Positions 32,155-42,075 of a stretch of 64,000 bases of DNA are shown here, one piece after another. The stretch is from Morinoia aosen. Its lineage: Eukaryota > Arthropoda > Malacostraca > Amphipoda > Talitridae. The stretch spans positions 93,816,383 through 93,880,382 of the forward strand of contig CM059579.1 of NCBI GenBank assembly GCA_030386875.1, given 5' to 3'. Under the pieces are notes generated by a model. The model searched no databases. It was not told where the DNA came from and saw nothing but the letters and a program-made list of their open reading frames with translations. Position 1 is the first letter of the stretch, and the number at the start of each line of letters is the position of its first letter. Both the position numbers and the translations under genes were made by a program.

Positions 32155-32350
32155 GGAGGAATAAACTTGCGACTCCGACTCCGACTCCGACTCCACCTTC
32201 CCAGAATTTGGCGACTCCGACTCCATCTTTTAAGAATTTGGCGACTCCGACTCCGACTCCACCTTTTCAGAATTTGACGACTCCGACTCCGACTCCACTT
32301 TTCCAGAACTTGGCGACTCCGACACCGACTCCGCCTATTCACAATTTTAT
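32155..32350 (+). repeat. GACTCC subterminal repeat, left
   Basis: Arrays of (GACTCC)n in four blocks separated by about 25-bp phrases containing CAGAA(T/C)TTGGCGACTCC. These are subterminal to the 32140-36935 element. Confidence 0.8.
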
Positions 32351-33049
32351 GAATCCAGCTCCACCTATTCATAATTTATAAGATGAATATTTTATTTCTT
32401 AACTAGTGTACACGGACCGTCAAAAATTAACGGATTCAATACCTTTCTTCAACAAATTTTCGTTTGAGTGGAGTTTCGATGCTTAAGCTCATTCCAGACC
32501 CAGAGGTAGCTTAACTTTCTTATTAAAGTAATGAACACTCAGAACACAGTATTTTTGAGCCGCAAGAGAAGTAGTTATAGCCATTCGTGTCGTATCCTAC
32601 ATAAAGAAATTCAGCATTACTGAAAGCAACTGCGAGCTTGTGCATGTATATTGTACTATGCAATAAAATGTATTGGAATACAGTATATTGTAATATGCAA
32701 TACAGTACATTGTAATATACAATACCCTGCCGAACTCGGTATCCACAATGCGAACTCGAGTAAATAAGGCTCTGAATCTCTATAATTGTTTTGAAAGAGA
32801 CATAGTATAGAGCACTTTTACAGCGAAAATGAGTGTATTAATTGACCGTGAACTAAAACCAAGACTGCCAGTGCTAACTTCTTCCTATCGATTCTTTAGA
32901 GCGTGACACGAAACGTATAAATAAACACACGACGGTCATTCTTAGTAGTAGACGGTTGCAGGTGTTGAAACCTGTGCATACGTTCATTATATTCTTTATT
33001 AACGAACGACGTTGAATTTGACTACAGAATGTTAATAATCAAGATACTA

Positions 33050-35562
33050 GTGTACATGATTGGTCAAAAATGACGGGATTCAGTGGTATCGTTTTAAAAA
33101 AATCTCAAGTTAAAAATGACAAACAAATATATCCATCCTAATAGTACCCGCGATTAACAGGATTCTCGTACTTGTGCACTGGTAAAATTCGTATCACAGT
33201 TACGGTCATTAAGTATCTTTAAGAACGTCGCAGACGCACACACCAACCAAGCATGCAACACCTGTGTATTATAATTTAAAATATTGTCGGCCAAGAAGTT
33301 TTTGAAAAATTTGCCATACCTTTTTACTGCGATAAGCCGCATTTTTTTTTAAAATAGATTCGAATTTCACACAATGTTTTTCACTTATAAACAAAAGTGA
33401 GCAGATGGCAGGTTTTTCATGATATTTCAATGGTATTTATGATAATGTCCAAGCAAGCAGATTCCCATTGTAATAACATAGGGGAAATTACGCGCGAGAA
33501 CATGTACTTATTTATAAATTGACGGACACCTGGATTTTCATTATACCGGGTGCCCCACAAAAATGTCCCCGATTGTTGAATAATTATATCTCTGCTTTAA
33601 ATTTACATATTTGAATTGTCTTTTTTCACAATGTAGTAAATTTTGTTTCCTTTTCGAATAATTTAAGTTTTTGAAAATCGGTTGAATAACCACTTTACAA
33701 TGATCAATTTACTGAAAAAGGTAGAAAAACTAATTGTTCAAAGGAAAAGTTTTTAAAACAATATTGATACTCTTCCTTATTTTGTACTTTCCATGAAACC
33801 AAACAAACAAAAATATAAAAGAGTAATTAATCATTACCATAAATAACATTTAAACAAATAAAGTAATTTAGTATCCTTCGACATACCCTCTATTTCTCTC
33901 AAGGCAAGTATTACTTCTAGCCACCATTGAACGAAGAGTTTTACGCATTTTTTCACCGTTTTCTTTCAGTTCTTCAAACATTATTATTGAAAACTCTTGA
34001 AACTTGAAACCTCTCAGAGGGCTTAAATACTTGGTGGTATGTAGGATGCATCGTTATGAAATTATTCTTAACAGGAGGTATTGAGAAATGAAGAAGAACA
34101 CCAGTGTTGTTTTTCAAACTTTCCCTTTGAACAATTAGTTTTTCTACCCCTTTCAGTAAATCAATCAATGTGAAGTGGTTATTCAACTGATTTCCAGAAA
34201 CTTCAATTATTCGAAAAGGAAACAAAATTTCACACAATTTTAATAAAAGACTATTAAAATATGTTAATTTAAAGCGGAGAAATAATCAATTAAAAAGTCG
34301 GCGACTTTTTGTGGGACACCCAGTATAGTGTTGATTGTTCTTATGCAATAAAAGGGCAAGTGTCTCCTTTAAATAAATAAATAAATAAATAAATAGGTTT
34401 CGGTATTTCATGTGCGTAGTCTCTCCTATGTTATTACAATGGAATTTTAGGATTTAAAACGTAAAGGAAACTGCTCGAACATTTATTTCAAATACAGAAG
34501 AACTTCAAGGGAACAACAGCAAGTCGTTTCCCGAGATGCGCAAAAAGAGAAACAGCACCCAAGTTAGGCGTACCTTGAGGATTTCAACAGTACGCACAGC
34601 AGCGTCCTCAGTAATATTTTTATTATTAAATTCCTTTAAAATGGAGACCGAAGATCTTGTTTAACGCAAGGTTAGTTTTTTAAAAACGAAACTCCCTAAA
34701 AATAGAAGACAACCAATGGACGCGGCCGGTCATCAGCATGGTACTCCGGTAGGAAGTTTTAGAGGCGTTCTGAGTAGAGAGACAGAGTTTTAAGATGTCT
34801 GGTCACCGACTAGCTGAATATTGTATCTTATTGCAAGATTGCACATAGCACTAAGGTTTTAAAAATTAATTAACAATTAATTACCTTGAATAATAATAAG
34901 TGCCTATTTAAGAGCCGGGTCGAAGAGTTTAGGTCGCAGAAAGAGACTGCTTTTTACGCAAGAGAAATTAGTTAGAGGTACCAGACCCACTTTTATAATA
35001 TTAAATGGGCGATATGGTACCCAAGCAGAGTAAGCTCAAAGATAATCTAACTAATGAACGCCAAAGCGTCACGAGTAATATTAATTTAAGCGATTTAAGG
35101 TCAATATAGGTCTGGTAAAAGCTCAAACAAGCTTAATGATAGAAAGTTTAAATTTAAACACAAAAAACGAAAAGATAAGAAGCAGTTGAAAACAAAAAAA
35201 TGAAGAACAGAAAGAACTAATTTCAACAGTTTCAAATTCTTGTCTGTGAACTAAGAGAGGCCAACTGAAGAAAACTTTTTCTTCCACAAATCCGCCATCA
35301 GAAATACGAAAGATTTTCAACAGGAAATTTCATTGAACAAATAAAATTGGCGGTCCGTCTTTGTTGGTTGGTCTGTCTCCCTTTCACGCTCATATAGATG
35401 CTTAATGACTGTATTTGTGATGCGAACTTCACCAGTGCACAAGTACTAGAATATTTTAATCGCGGGTACTATTAGCATGGATATATTTCTTTATGATCCA
35501 CGTCTGGAAGATTTGTATAAAGACAATATTGAATCCCGTCATTTATGACGGGTCGTGTACGC
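33050..35562. mobile_element. inverted-repeat element nested in composite
   Basis: The left end GTGTACATGATTGGTC...AATGACGGGATTCA and right end TGAATCCCGTCATTTATGAC...GTGTACGC are diverged inverted repeats that extend about 150 bp (the ATTTTACCAGTGCACAAGTA block near 33170 returns inverted near 35430). A third copy of the same end lies at 32406-32445 in the same orientation as the left end. The type is unknown; a TA target is possible. Confidence 0.45.
33544..34325 (-). mobile_element. mariner-like foldback element
   Basis: The ends TACCGGGTGCCCCACAAAAA and TTTTTGTGGGACACCCAGTA are inverted, flanked by TA (33542-33543, 34326-34327). The inverted similarity extends inward roughly 200 bp on each arm, so the element would fold back. 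On the minus strand near 33890-33985 a short stretch reads MFEELKENGEKMRKTLRSMV...YVEGY, resembling the C-terminus of Tc1/mariner-group transposases. The arms suggest an inverted duplication of a mariner end. Confidence 0.65.
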
Positions 35563-35589
35563 AATTATGTGTACTGAGTGTTTCAGAAC

Positions 35590-36140
35590 ACGAGGTATGA
35601 AATTGCACAGCAAGTAGAAAATAGCCAAATAAACAATTTTTGTTCAATGAAATTTTCCCCAAAAAATCGGGGTTGTGAGACATTAGCTGTTTATTGTTTA
35701 AAGGATGAAATTTAATGGCACAATTACTCGCAATATTTATTTTGAATTTACTTTACAAAAATTGTTCAAAATGTGTTCCACCTACATCAATGCACTATTC
35801 GAATGTTAACCTTAACGACTGCCGGATATTCGAAAATACGTCTGGCATTAAGGGATCTCACCTGCAGCCACTGCAATTCTGGCCACAAGATCTTCCTCAG
35901 ACTCAATGAGTGTAGCATAAACAAGGCTCTTCACGTGTCCAAATTATGATATCGAGTGGAGTCATGTCAGGAGATCTAGGAGGTCATGTAACTGGAACAT
36001 TGCACCCGATCAACGTGAATTCAAAATAAATATTTCGAGTAATTTAGTCATTAAATTTCATCCTTTAAATCAATAAACGGCTGATATCTCAATGTCACTT
36101 TCTTCGGAAAATTTAACCTGAAAACTAGCAGTCTTTATGT
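35590..36140 (-). mobile_element. second mariner-type foldback remnant
   Basis: The arms near 35640-35760 and 36000-36120 are inverted copies (GTTTATTGTTTAAAGGATGA against its complement). The minus-strand interior (35760-35990) reads, with stops, LLDLLT...LHSIS...FGHVKSLVYATLIESEEDLV then ARIAVAAGEIP. This matches the end of IS630/Tc1/mariner transposases, where the third catalytic residue precedes a WGxxKxxVY motif. Non-functional. Confidence 0.65.
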
Positions 36141-36290
36141 ACCAGACCATAACTTCAGGTTTTGGTAAAGACTACTCATTGGCAATGAATCATAACCTAA
36201 AGACTAGAAATATTTATGATCAGAACATAACTTTAGGTTTCTGCAAAGACTAGTCATTATCAATCAATGCATCATTAAGAGCGTACAGAG
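36130..36290 (+). repeat. two-copy direct repeat, about 75 bp
   Basis: ACCAGACCATAACTTCAGGT followed by AAAGACTA(C/G)TCATT recurs about 75 bp later as ATCAGAACATAACTTTAGGT, with matching context. This is a small tandem duplication in the composite element. Confidence 0.5.
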
Positions 36291-36754
36291 TTACCACTTC
36301 TTTTGTGAGTACAATGTATTACATCAGCTGAAATGTTCTACAAGTTACTTGCAACACATTTACTACTATTTTCTACTTCCTATATACTAATTGAAGGGGA
36401 AATGAATGAAACAGAAGTACACAGGACGAATTTTCAATGCTTTCAATTACTAATTCTTGTTTTTTAACTACAAGATATGCATCATTACTCCAGTACAATT
36501 ACATTTCTTTCTCGTATGTATCATATATATGTAGGTATGCAAACCCACAATGACTAGATAACAATGACGGTATTAGGTGATAGATATAAATACGCTGATT
36601 CAAACTTAAAACAAAATAATAAAAAAAAAACATCGCGTATTTTTTTTTTAGATTTTCAGTTAAGTAGTCTAACTCAGTTTTGTTAACTTTCGGTTTTAAA
36701 CAATTAAAAATAATTTTTAGCCAAAATTAGAATCTAAGACACCAAAAAAAAAAA

Positions 36755-36933
36755 AAAAAGCGACTCCAACCTCGACTCCACCACACCCGAATGAACGACT
36801 CCGACTCCGATTCCACCACATTCGGAAAAGCGACTCCGACTCCGGCTCCACCACACTTCAGAGAAGCGATTCCGACTCCGACTCTGACTCCACCCTAAAA
36901 CATGCGACTCCGGCGACTCCGACTCCGCAACCC
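36755..36933 (+). repeat. GACTCC subterminal repeat, right
   Basis: Runs of (GACTCC)n and CCACCACAC phrases directly inside the right terminus of the composite, preceded by an A homopolymer (about 36742-36758). Confidence 0.8.
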
Positions 36934-36943
36934 TGAATATAAC

Positions 36944-37170
36944 TACATGTGGGCCTAAGTTCAGTAACTCTTAGGGCATCCTATGGCAACCCCATTGTCG
37001 GGTTCATGTATTTTGTTATTGTATCAAAGGCTTCATCAGGATGGTGGGAGAAAATATCAGCAGAGAGCATAAATCAGAAGAGCGAAGTACGTTCAGCAAT
37101 ATCGTCGGTAAATAACAATAATAGGAGATGTCCCAAAACTGATTCTGAGGAACGCCACGGCTGACTAATG
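36944..37170 (-). pseudogene. decayed LINE fragment
   Basis: The minus strand contains ESVLGHLLLLLFTDDIAE, matching the GSVLGPLLFLLFINDI palm motif of APE-type LINE reverse transcriptases, with substitutions. The left edge (TGGGCCTAAGTTCAGTAACT, TAGGGCATCCTA) matches the 3' UTR of LINE B on the same strand. The hAT-like composite appears to have landed at the edge of this old fragment. Confidence 0.5.
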
Positions 37171-37187
37171 CCAAGAAGTTCCGAGTG

Positions 37188-37803
37188 ACAGGTACCAGTG
37201 GTAGTCACCAGTGGTAGTCACCAATGGTAGTCACCAGTGGTACTCACCAGTGGTAGTCAGCAGTGGTAGTCACCAGTGGTAGTCACCAGTGGTAGTCACC
37301 AGTGGTAGTCACCAGTGGTAGTCACCAGTGGTAGTCACCAGTGGTAGTCACCAGTGGTACTCACCAGTGGTACTGACCAGTGGTAGTCACCAGTGGTAGT
37401 CACCAGTGGTAGTCACCAGTGGTAGTCACCAATGGTAGTCACCAGTGGTAGTCACCAGTGGTAGTCACCAGTGGTAGTCACCAGTGGTAGTCACCAGTGG
37501 TAGTCACCAGTGGTAGTCACCAGTGGTACTCACCAGTGGTAGTCACCAGTGGTAGTCACCAGTGGTAGTCACCAGTGGTAGTTACCACAGGTGGTCACCA
37601 GTGGTAGTCACCAGTTGTTGTCACCAGTGGTAGTCACCAGTGGTAGTCACCAGTGGTAGTCACCAGTGGTAGTCACCAGTGGTAGTCACCAGTGGTAGTC
37701 ACCAGTGGTAGTCACCAGTGGTAGTCACCAGTGGCAGTCACCAGTGGCAGTCACCAGTGGCAGTCACCAGTGCCAGACACCAGTGGAAGTTACCAATGGT
37801 AGT
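37188..37803 (+). repeat. 13-bp minisatellite (AGTCACCAGTGGT)
   Basis: About 47 tandem copies of AGTCACCAGTGGT with scattered variants (AGTACTCACC, CAATGG, GGCAGTCACC). Variants cluster at the right end, where copies become irregular. Confidence 0.9.
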
Positions 37804-38159
37804 TGCGGAGATCTAACTTCTAAATAGGCAAGCATTTCTGGTAGCATAAAATAACCCAAATTAGGGCAATTCTAAATACCCCTCAGACAGTAGACATTGT
37901 CTCTCCATGAATACATTCCCTGTCGCGTCAATGTCGCACCAATTAATGACTGAAGGAAAATATTCTATTTTAAAATTTTTTTTAATAAATCTAAACATCC
38001 TGACGAACAGAAGGAGAAACTAGAATACTTTGCCCTTAAAATAAAGTATTTTTCCCAGCGCTTCTGTGAGCCCAGTTCCTGTAGAGAAAAAGACGACAGT
38101 GTCCGCCGTGCGATTATCCGCCATTTTGGTGTCCGCCGTCCTCCACATACATGTTGAGA
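37804..38159. other. unique spacer, nothing recognised
   Basis: Between two minisatellites. Contains no ORF with recognisable motifs. Confidence 0.4.
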
Positions 38160-38880
38160 ACTGGTATGCGGTAGTGTGTTATGTAGGTATGTGATGTGTA
38201 GGCGTGGTATGTGGGGGTGTGTATTGCAGGTGTGTATAGGTGTGTGGGGATGTGCAAGTGTGTAATGTGGGGGTGTTGGGGTGTACAATTGTTTTATGGG
38301 TGTGGTGGGGTGAGCAGGCGTGTAATGTAGGTGTGGTGGGGTGTGCAGGTGTACAAAAGTGTGGGGTTGTAATGTATGAGTGTTGGGGTGTGCAGGTGTA
38401 TTGCAGGTGTGTGGGGGGGTGTAGGTGTATCATGCAGGTGTGCGGAGATGTATAGGTGTATATTGCAGGTGTGTGGGGGGTGTCATACAGGTGCGTGGGG
38501 GTGTGTAGGCATGTATTGAAGGTGTGTGGGGGTGTGTAGGCATGTATTGCTGGTGTGTAGGGGCGTGTAGGCATGTATTGCAGGTGTGTAGGGGCGTGTA
38601 GGCATGTATTGCAGGTGTGAAGGGGTTTGTAGGTGCGTCATGCAGGTGTGTGGGGGTGAGTAGGTGTGTCATGCAGTCGTGTAGGGGTGTGCAGGTGTGT
38701 CATGTAGGTGTGTGGGGGTGTGTAGGTGTCATGCAGGTGTGTGGGTGTGTGTGGGGTGTGCAGGTGTGTCGTGGGGGTGTAGAGGTGTGTCATGCAGGCG
38801 TGTGGGGGTGTGTGGGGAGTGTAGGTGTGTCGTTTGGGTGTGTAGGCATATGTTGCAGGTGTGTGGATCATGCACATCAC
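38160..38880 (+). repeat. GT-rich minisatellite
   Basis: Irregular units of about 25-35 bp built from GTGTGTAGG, TGTATTGCAG and GTGTGGGGGTG phrases. Long His/Thr/Pro-rich or Cys/Gly/Val-rich frames on either strand reflect the repeat and are not genes. Confidence 0.85.
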
Positions 38881-39526
38881 ACAAGCGGGTGTGCAGGACA
38901 TGCCAGACCCAGCACCACCTCCATGCTGTGAGTACTACCCGCGTTATTGCGTTTTTGTTAATTTGTGTGGACGTAAGGGTCAATATTGAATTTAATGTTG
39001 TCATGGATTTTGATAATTTCATCATGAAATTTAGGGAATTAGAGACATTTTAAGACGTTTTAATTGAATGACATTTTGCTGGCAAATACTGTTTTCGAGA
39101 TGTAGCATATGTAAGGTGAACCGTGAAGGTTAGAATAGCATTGCCAATTTGCCGGCAGTTTCGATATAGTTTTTGCAGTGGAAGGTGCATGCAAAGGGTG
39201 TTGTGCGACCTTATTTGAGTGCATTAAACGGTGTGTGGTTGTAGGCATAGATAGTTGATAATGACTAGCCTATATTGCTGCTTTAAAAGTTTTTATTTCA
39301 TATTGTGTTATTAATTTGAATGAACAAAGTGATATGGCTCTTCCGGTGTATGGCGGATACGGAACATGCGCAGTCAGTTTGGTGGTAACCATCGGTGTTG
39401 GTACGGCAAAGGTTGAATTATTTTATGTTTACTTAGGTTAGTTTATTAAACCAATCTAACCTTACCTAAGCTAACCTCAGCTATCGTTATATCAATACCG
39501 TATTTCAACTTATATAGGCAATGAGA
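38881..39526. other. spacer with short inverted repeat
   Basis: No gene recognised. Around 39435-39475 TAGGTTAG and CTAACCTTACCTAAGC form imperfect palindromic TAACCT-type sequence. The 28-bp satellite follows. Confidence 0.35.
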
Positions 39527-42075
39527 CTTTTAAAAAGTATAGGGCTTTAGATGTTTGAAAGTATAAGGTTTTAGATTTTTCAAAGTAGAGTGTTGGTTTT
39601 AGATTTTTAAAAGTAGAGGGTTGGTTTTAGATTTTTAAAATTATAGGGTTGGTTTTAGGTTTTTAAAAGTAAAGAGTTGATTTTAGAATTTTAAAAGTAG
39701 AGGGTTGATTTTAGATTTTTAAAAGTAGAGGGTTGGTTTTAGATTTTTAAAAGGAGAGGGTTGGTTTTAGATTTTTAAAAGGAGAGGGTTGGTTTTAGAT
39801 TTTTAAAAGGAGAGGGTTGGGTATAGATTTTTGAAAGTAGAGGGTTGGTTTTAGATTTTTGAAAGTAGAGGGTTGGTTTTAGATTTTTAAAAATAGAGGG
39901 TTGGTTTTAGATATTTAAAAATAGAGGGTTGGTTTTAGATATTTAAAAATAGAGGGTTGGTTTTAGATATTTAAAAATAGAGGGTTGGTTTTAGATATTT
40001 AAAAATAGAGGGTTGGTTTTAGATATTTAAAAATAGAGGGTTGGTTTTAGATATTTAAAAATAGAGGGTTGGTTTTAGATATTTAAAAATAGAGGGTTGG
40101 TTTTAGATATTTAAAAATAGAGGGTTGGTTTTAGATATTTAAAAATAGAGGGTTGGTTTTAGATTTTTAAAAATAGAGGGTTGGTTTTAGATTTTTAAAA
40201 ATAGAGGGTTGGTTTTAGATTTTTAAAAATAGAGGGTTGGTTTTAGATTTTTAAAAATGGAAGGTTGGTTTTAGATTTTTAAAAATGGAGGGTTGGTTTT
40301 AGATTTTTAAAAATGGAGGGTTGGTTTTAGATTTTTAAAAATGGAGGGTTGGTTTTAGATTTTAAATAATGGAGGGTTGGTTTTAGGTTTTTAAAAATAG
40401 AGGGCTGGTTTTAGGTTTTTAAAAATAGAGGGCTGGTTTTAGGTTTTTAAAAATAGAGGGCTGGTTTTAGGTTTTTAAAAATAGAGGGCTGGTTTTAGGT
40501 TTTTAAAAATAGAGGGCTGGTTTTAGGTTTTTAAAAATAGAGGGCTGGTTTTAGATCTTTTAAAGTAGAGGGTTGGTTTTAGATCTTTTAAAGTAGAGGG
40601 TTGGTTTTAGATCTTTTAAAGTAGAGGGTTGGTTTTAGATCTTTTAAAGTAGAGGGTTGGTTTTAGATCTTTTAAAGTAGAGGGTTGGTTTTAGATCTTT
40701 TAAAGTAGAGGGTTGGTTTTAGATCTTTTAAAGTAGAGGGTTGGTTTTAGATCTTTTAAAGTAGAGGGTTGGTTTTAGATCTTTTAAAGTAGAGGGTTGG
40801 TTTTAGATATTTTAAAGTAGAGGGTTGGTTTTAGATCTTTTAAAGTAGAGGGTTGGTTTTAGATCTTTTAAAGTAGAGGGTTGGTTTTAGATCTTTTAAA
40901 GTAGAGGGTTGGTTTTAGATCTTTTAAAGTAGAGGGTTGGTTTTAGATCTTTTAAAGTAGAGGGTTGGTTTTAGATCTTTTAAAGTAGAGGGTTGGTTTT
41001 AGATCTTTTAAAGTAGAGGGTTGGTTTTGGATCTTTTAAAGTAGAGGGTTGGTTTTGGATCTTTTAAAGTAGAGGGTTGGTTTTGGATCTTTTAAAGTAG
41101 AGGGTTGGTTTTGGATCTTTTAAAGTAGAGGGTTGGTTTTGGATCTTTTAAAGTAGAGGGTTGGTTTTGGATCTTTTAAAGTAGAGGGTTGGTTTTGGAT
41201 CTTTTAAAGTAGAGGGTTGGTTTTGGATCTTTTAAAGTAGAGGGTTGGTTTTGGATCTTTTAAAGTAGAGGGTTGGTGTTAGATCTTTTAAAGTAGAGGG
41301 TTGGTGTTAGATCTTTTAAAGTAGAGGGTTGGTGTTAGATCTTTTAAAGTAGAGGGTTGGTGTTAGATCTTTTAAAGTAGAGGGTTGGTGTTAGATCTTT
41401 TAAAGTAGAGGGTTGGCGTTAGATCTTTTAAAGTAGAGGGTTGGTGTTAGATCTTTTAAAGTAGAGGGTTGGTGTTAGATCTTTTAAAGTAGAGGGTTGG
41501 TGTTAGATCTTTTAAAGTAGAGGGTTGGTGTTAGATCTTTTAAAGTAGAGGGTTGGTGTTAGATCTTTTAAAGTAGAGGGTTGGTGTTAGATCTTTTAAA
41601 GTAGAGGGTTGGTGTTAGATCTTTTAAAGTAGAGGGTTGGTTTTGGATCTTTTAAAGTAGAGGGTTGGTTTTGGATCTTTTAAAGTAGAGGGTTGGTTTT
41701 GGATCTTTTAAAGTAGAGGGTTGGTGTTAGATCTTTTAAAGTAGAGGGTTGGTGTTAGATCTTTTAAAGTAGAGGGTTGGTGTTAGATCTTTTAAAGTAG
41801 AGGGTTGGTGTTAGATCTTTTAAAGTAGAGGGTTGGTGTTAGATCTTTTAAAGTAGAGGGTTGGTGTTAGATCTTTTAAAGTAGAGGGTTGGTGTTAGAT
41901 CTTTTAAAGTAGAGGGTTGGTGTTAGATCTTTTAAAGTAGAGGGTTGGTGTTAGATCTTTTAAAGTAGAGGGTTGGTGTTAGATCTTTTAAAGTAGAGGG
42001 TTGGTGTTAGATCTTTTAAAGTAGAGGGTTGGTGTTAGATCTTTTAAAGTAGAGGGTTGGTGTTAGATCTTTTAA
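39527..42075 (+). repeat. 28-bp satellite, block 1
   Basis: About 90 head-to-tail units of 28 bp with core GTAGAGGGTTGGTTTTAGAT followed by an AT-rich variable octamer. Units fall into homogeneous runs: ATATTTAAAAAT (about 39905-40140), ATTTTTAAAAAT, then a GGCTGG run (40390-40545), ATCTTTTAAAGT (40550-41025), TTTTGGATC (41030-41270), GTGTTAGATC (41275-41635), three TTTTGG units, then GTGTTAGATC again. It ends at the TTAA where the 42076-44792 element inserted. Confidence 0.95.

Larger units (their letters stand above)
32140..36935. mobile_element. hAT-like composite with GACTCC-rich ends
   Basis: Terminal inverted repeats CAGGGTTGCGGAGTCGGAG (19 bp, left) and its complement (right). The flanks are GATATAAC (32132-32139) and AATATAAC (36936-36943), 7 of 8 matching, as for a hAT duplication. 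Inside each end are runs of GACTCC with spacer phrases (CAGAATTTGGC on the left, CACCACAC on the right). The interior is AT-rich, has no transposase of its own that I recognise, and contains nested inverted-repeat elements at 33050-35562, 33544-34325 and 35590-36140. It lies in an old LINE 3' fragment. Confidence 0.7.

Noticed and set aside
37965..39025. His/Pro/Thr-rich and Cys/Gly/Val-rich ORFs
   Set aside because: Translations of the GT-rich minisatellite in several frames, without coding features.
39435..39480. Insect telomeric repeat (TTAGG)n
   Set aside because: Only isolated TTAGG/CCTAA-like words occur (CTTACCTAAGC); no tandem run of the pentamer exists in the window.
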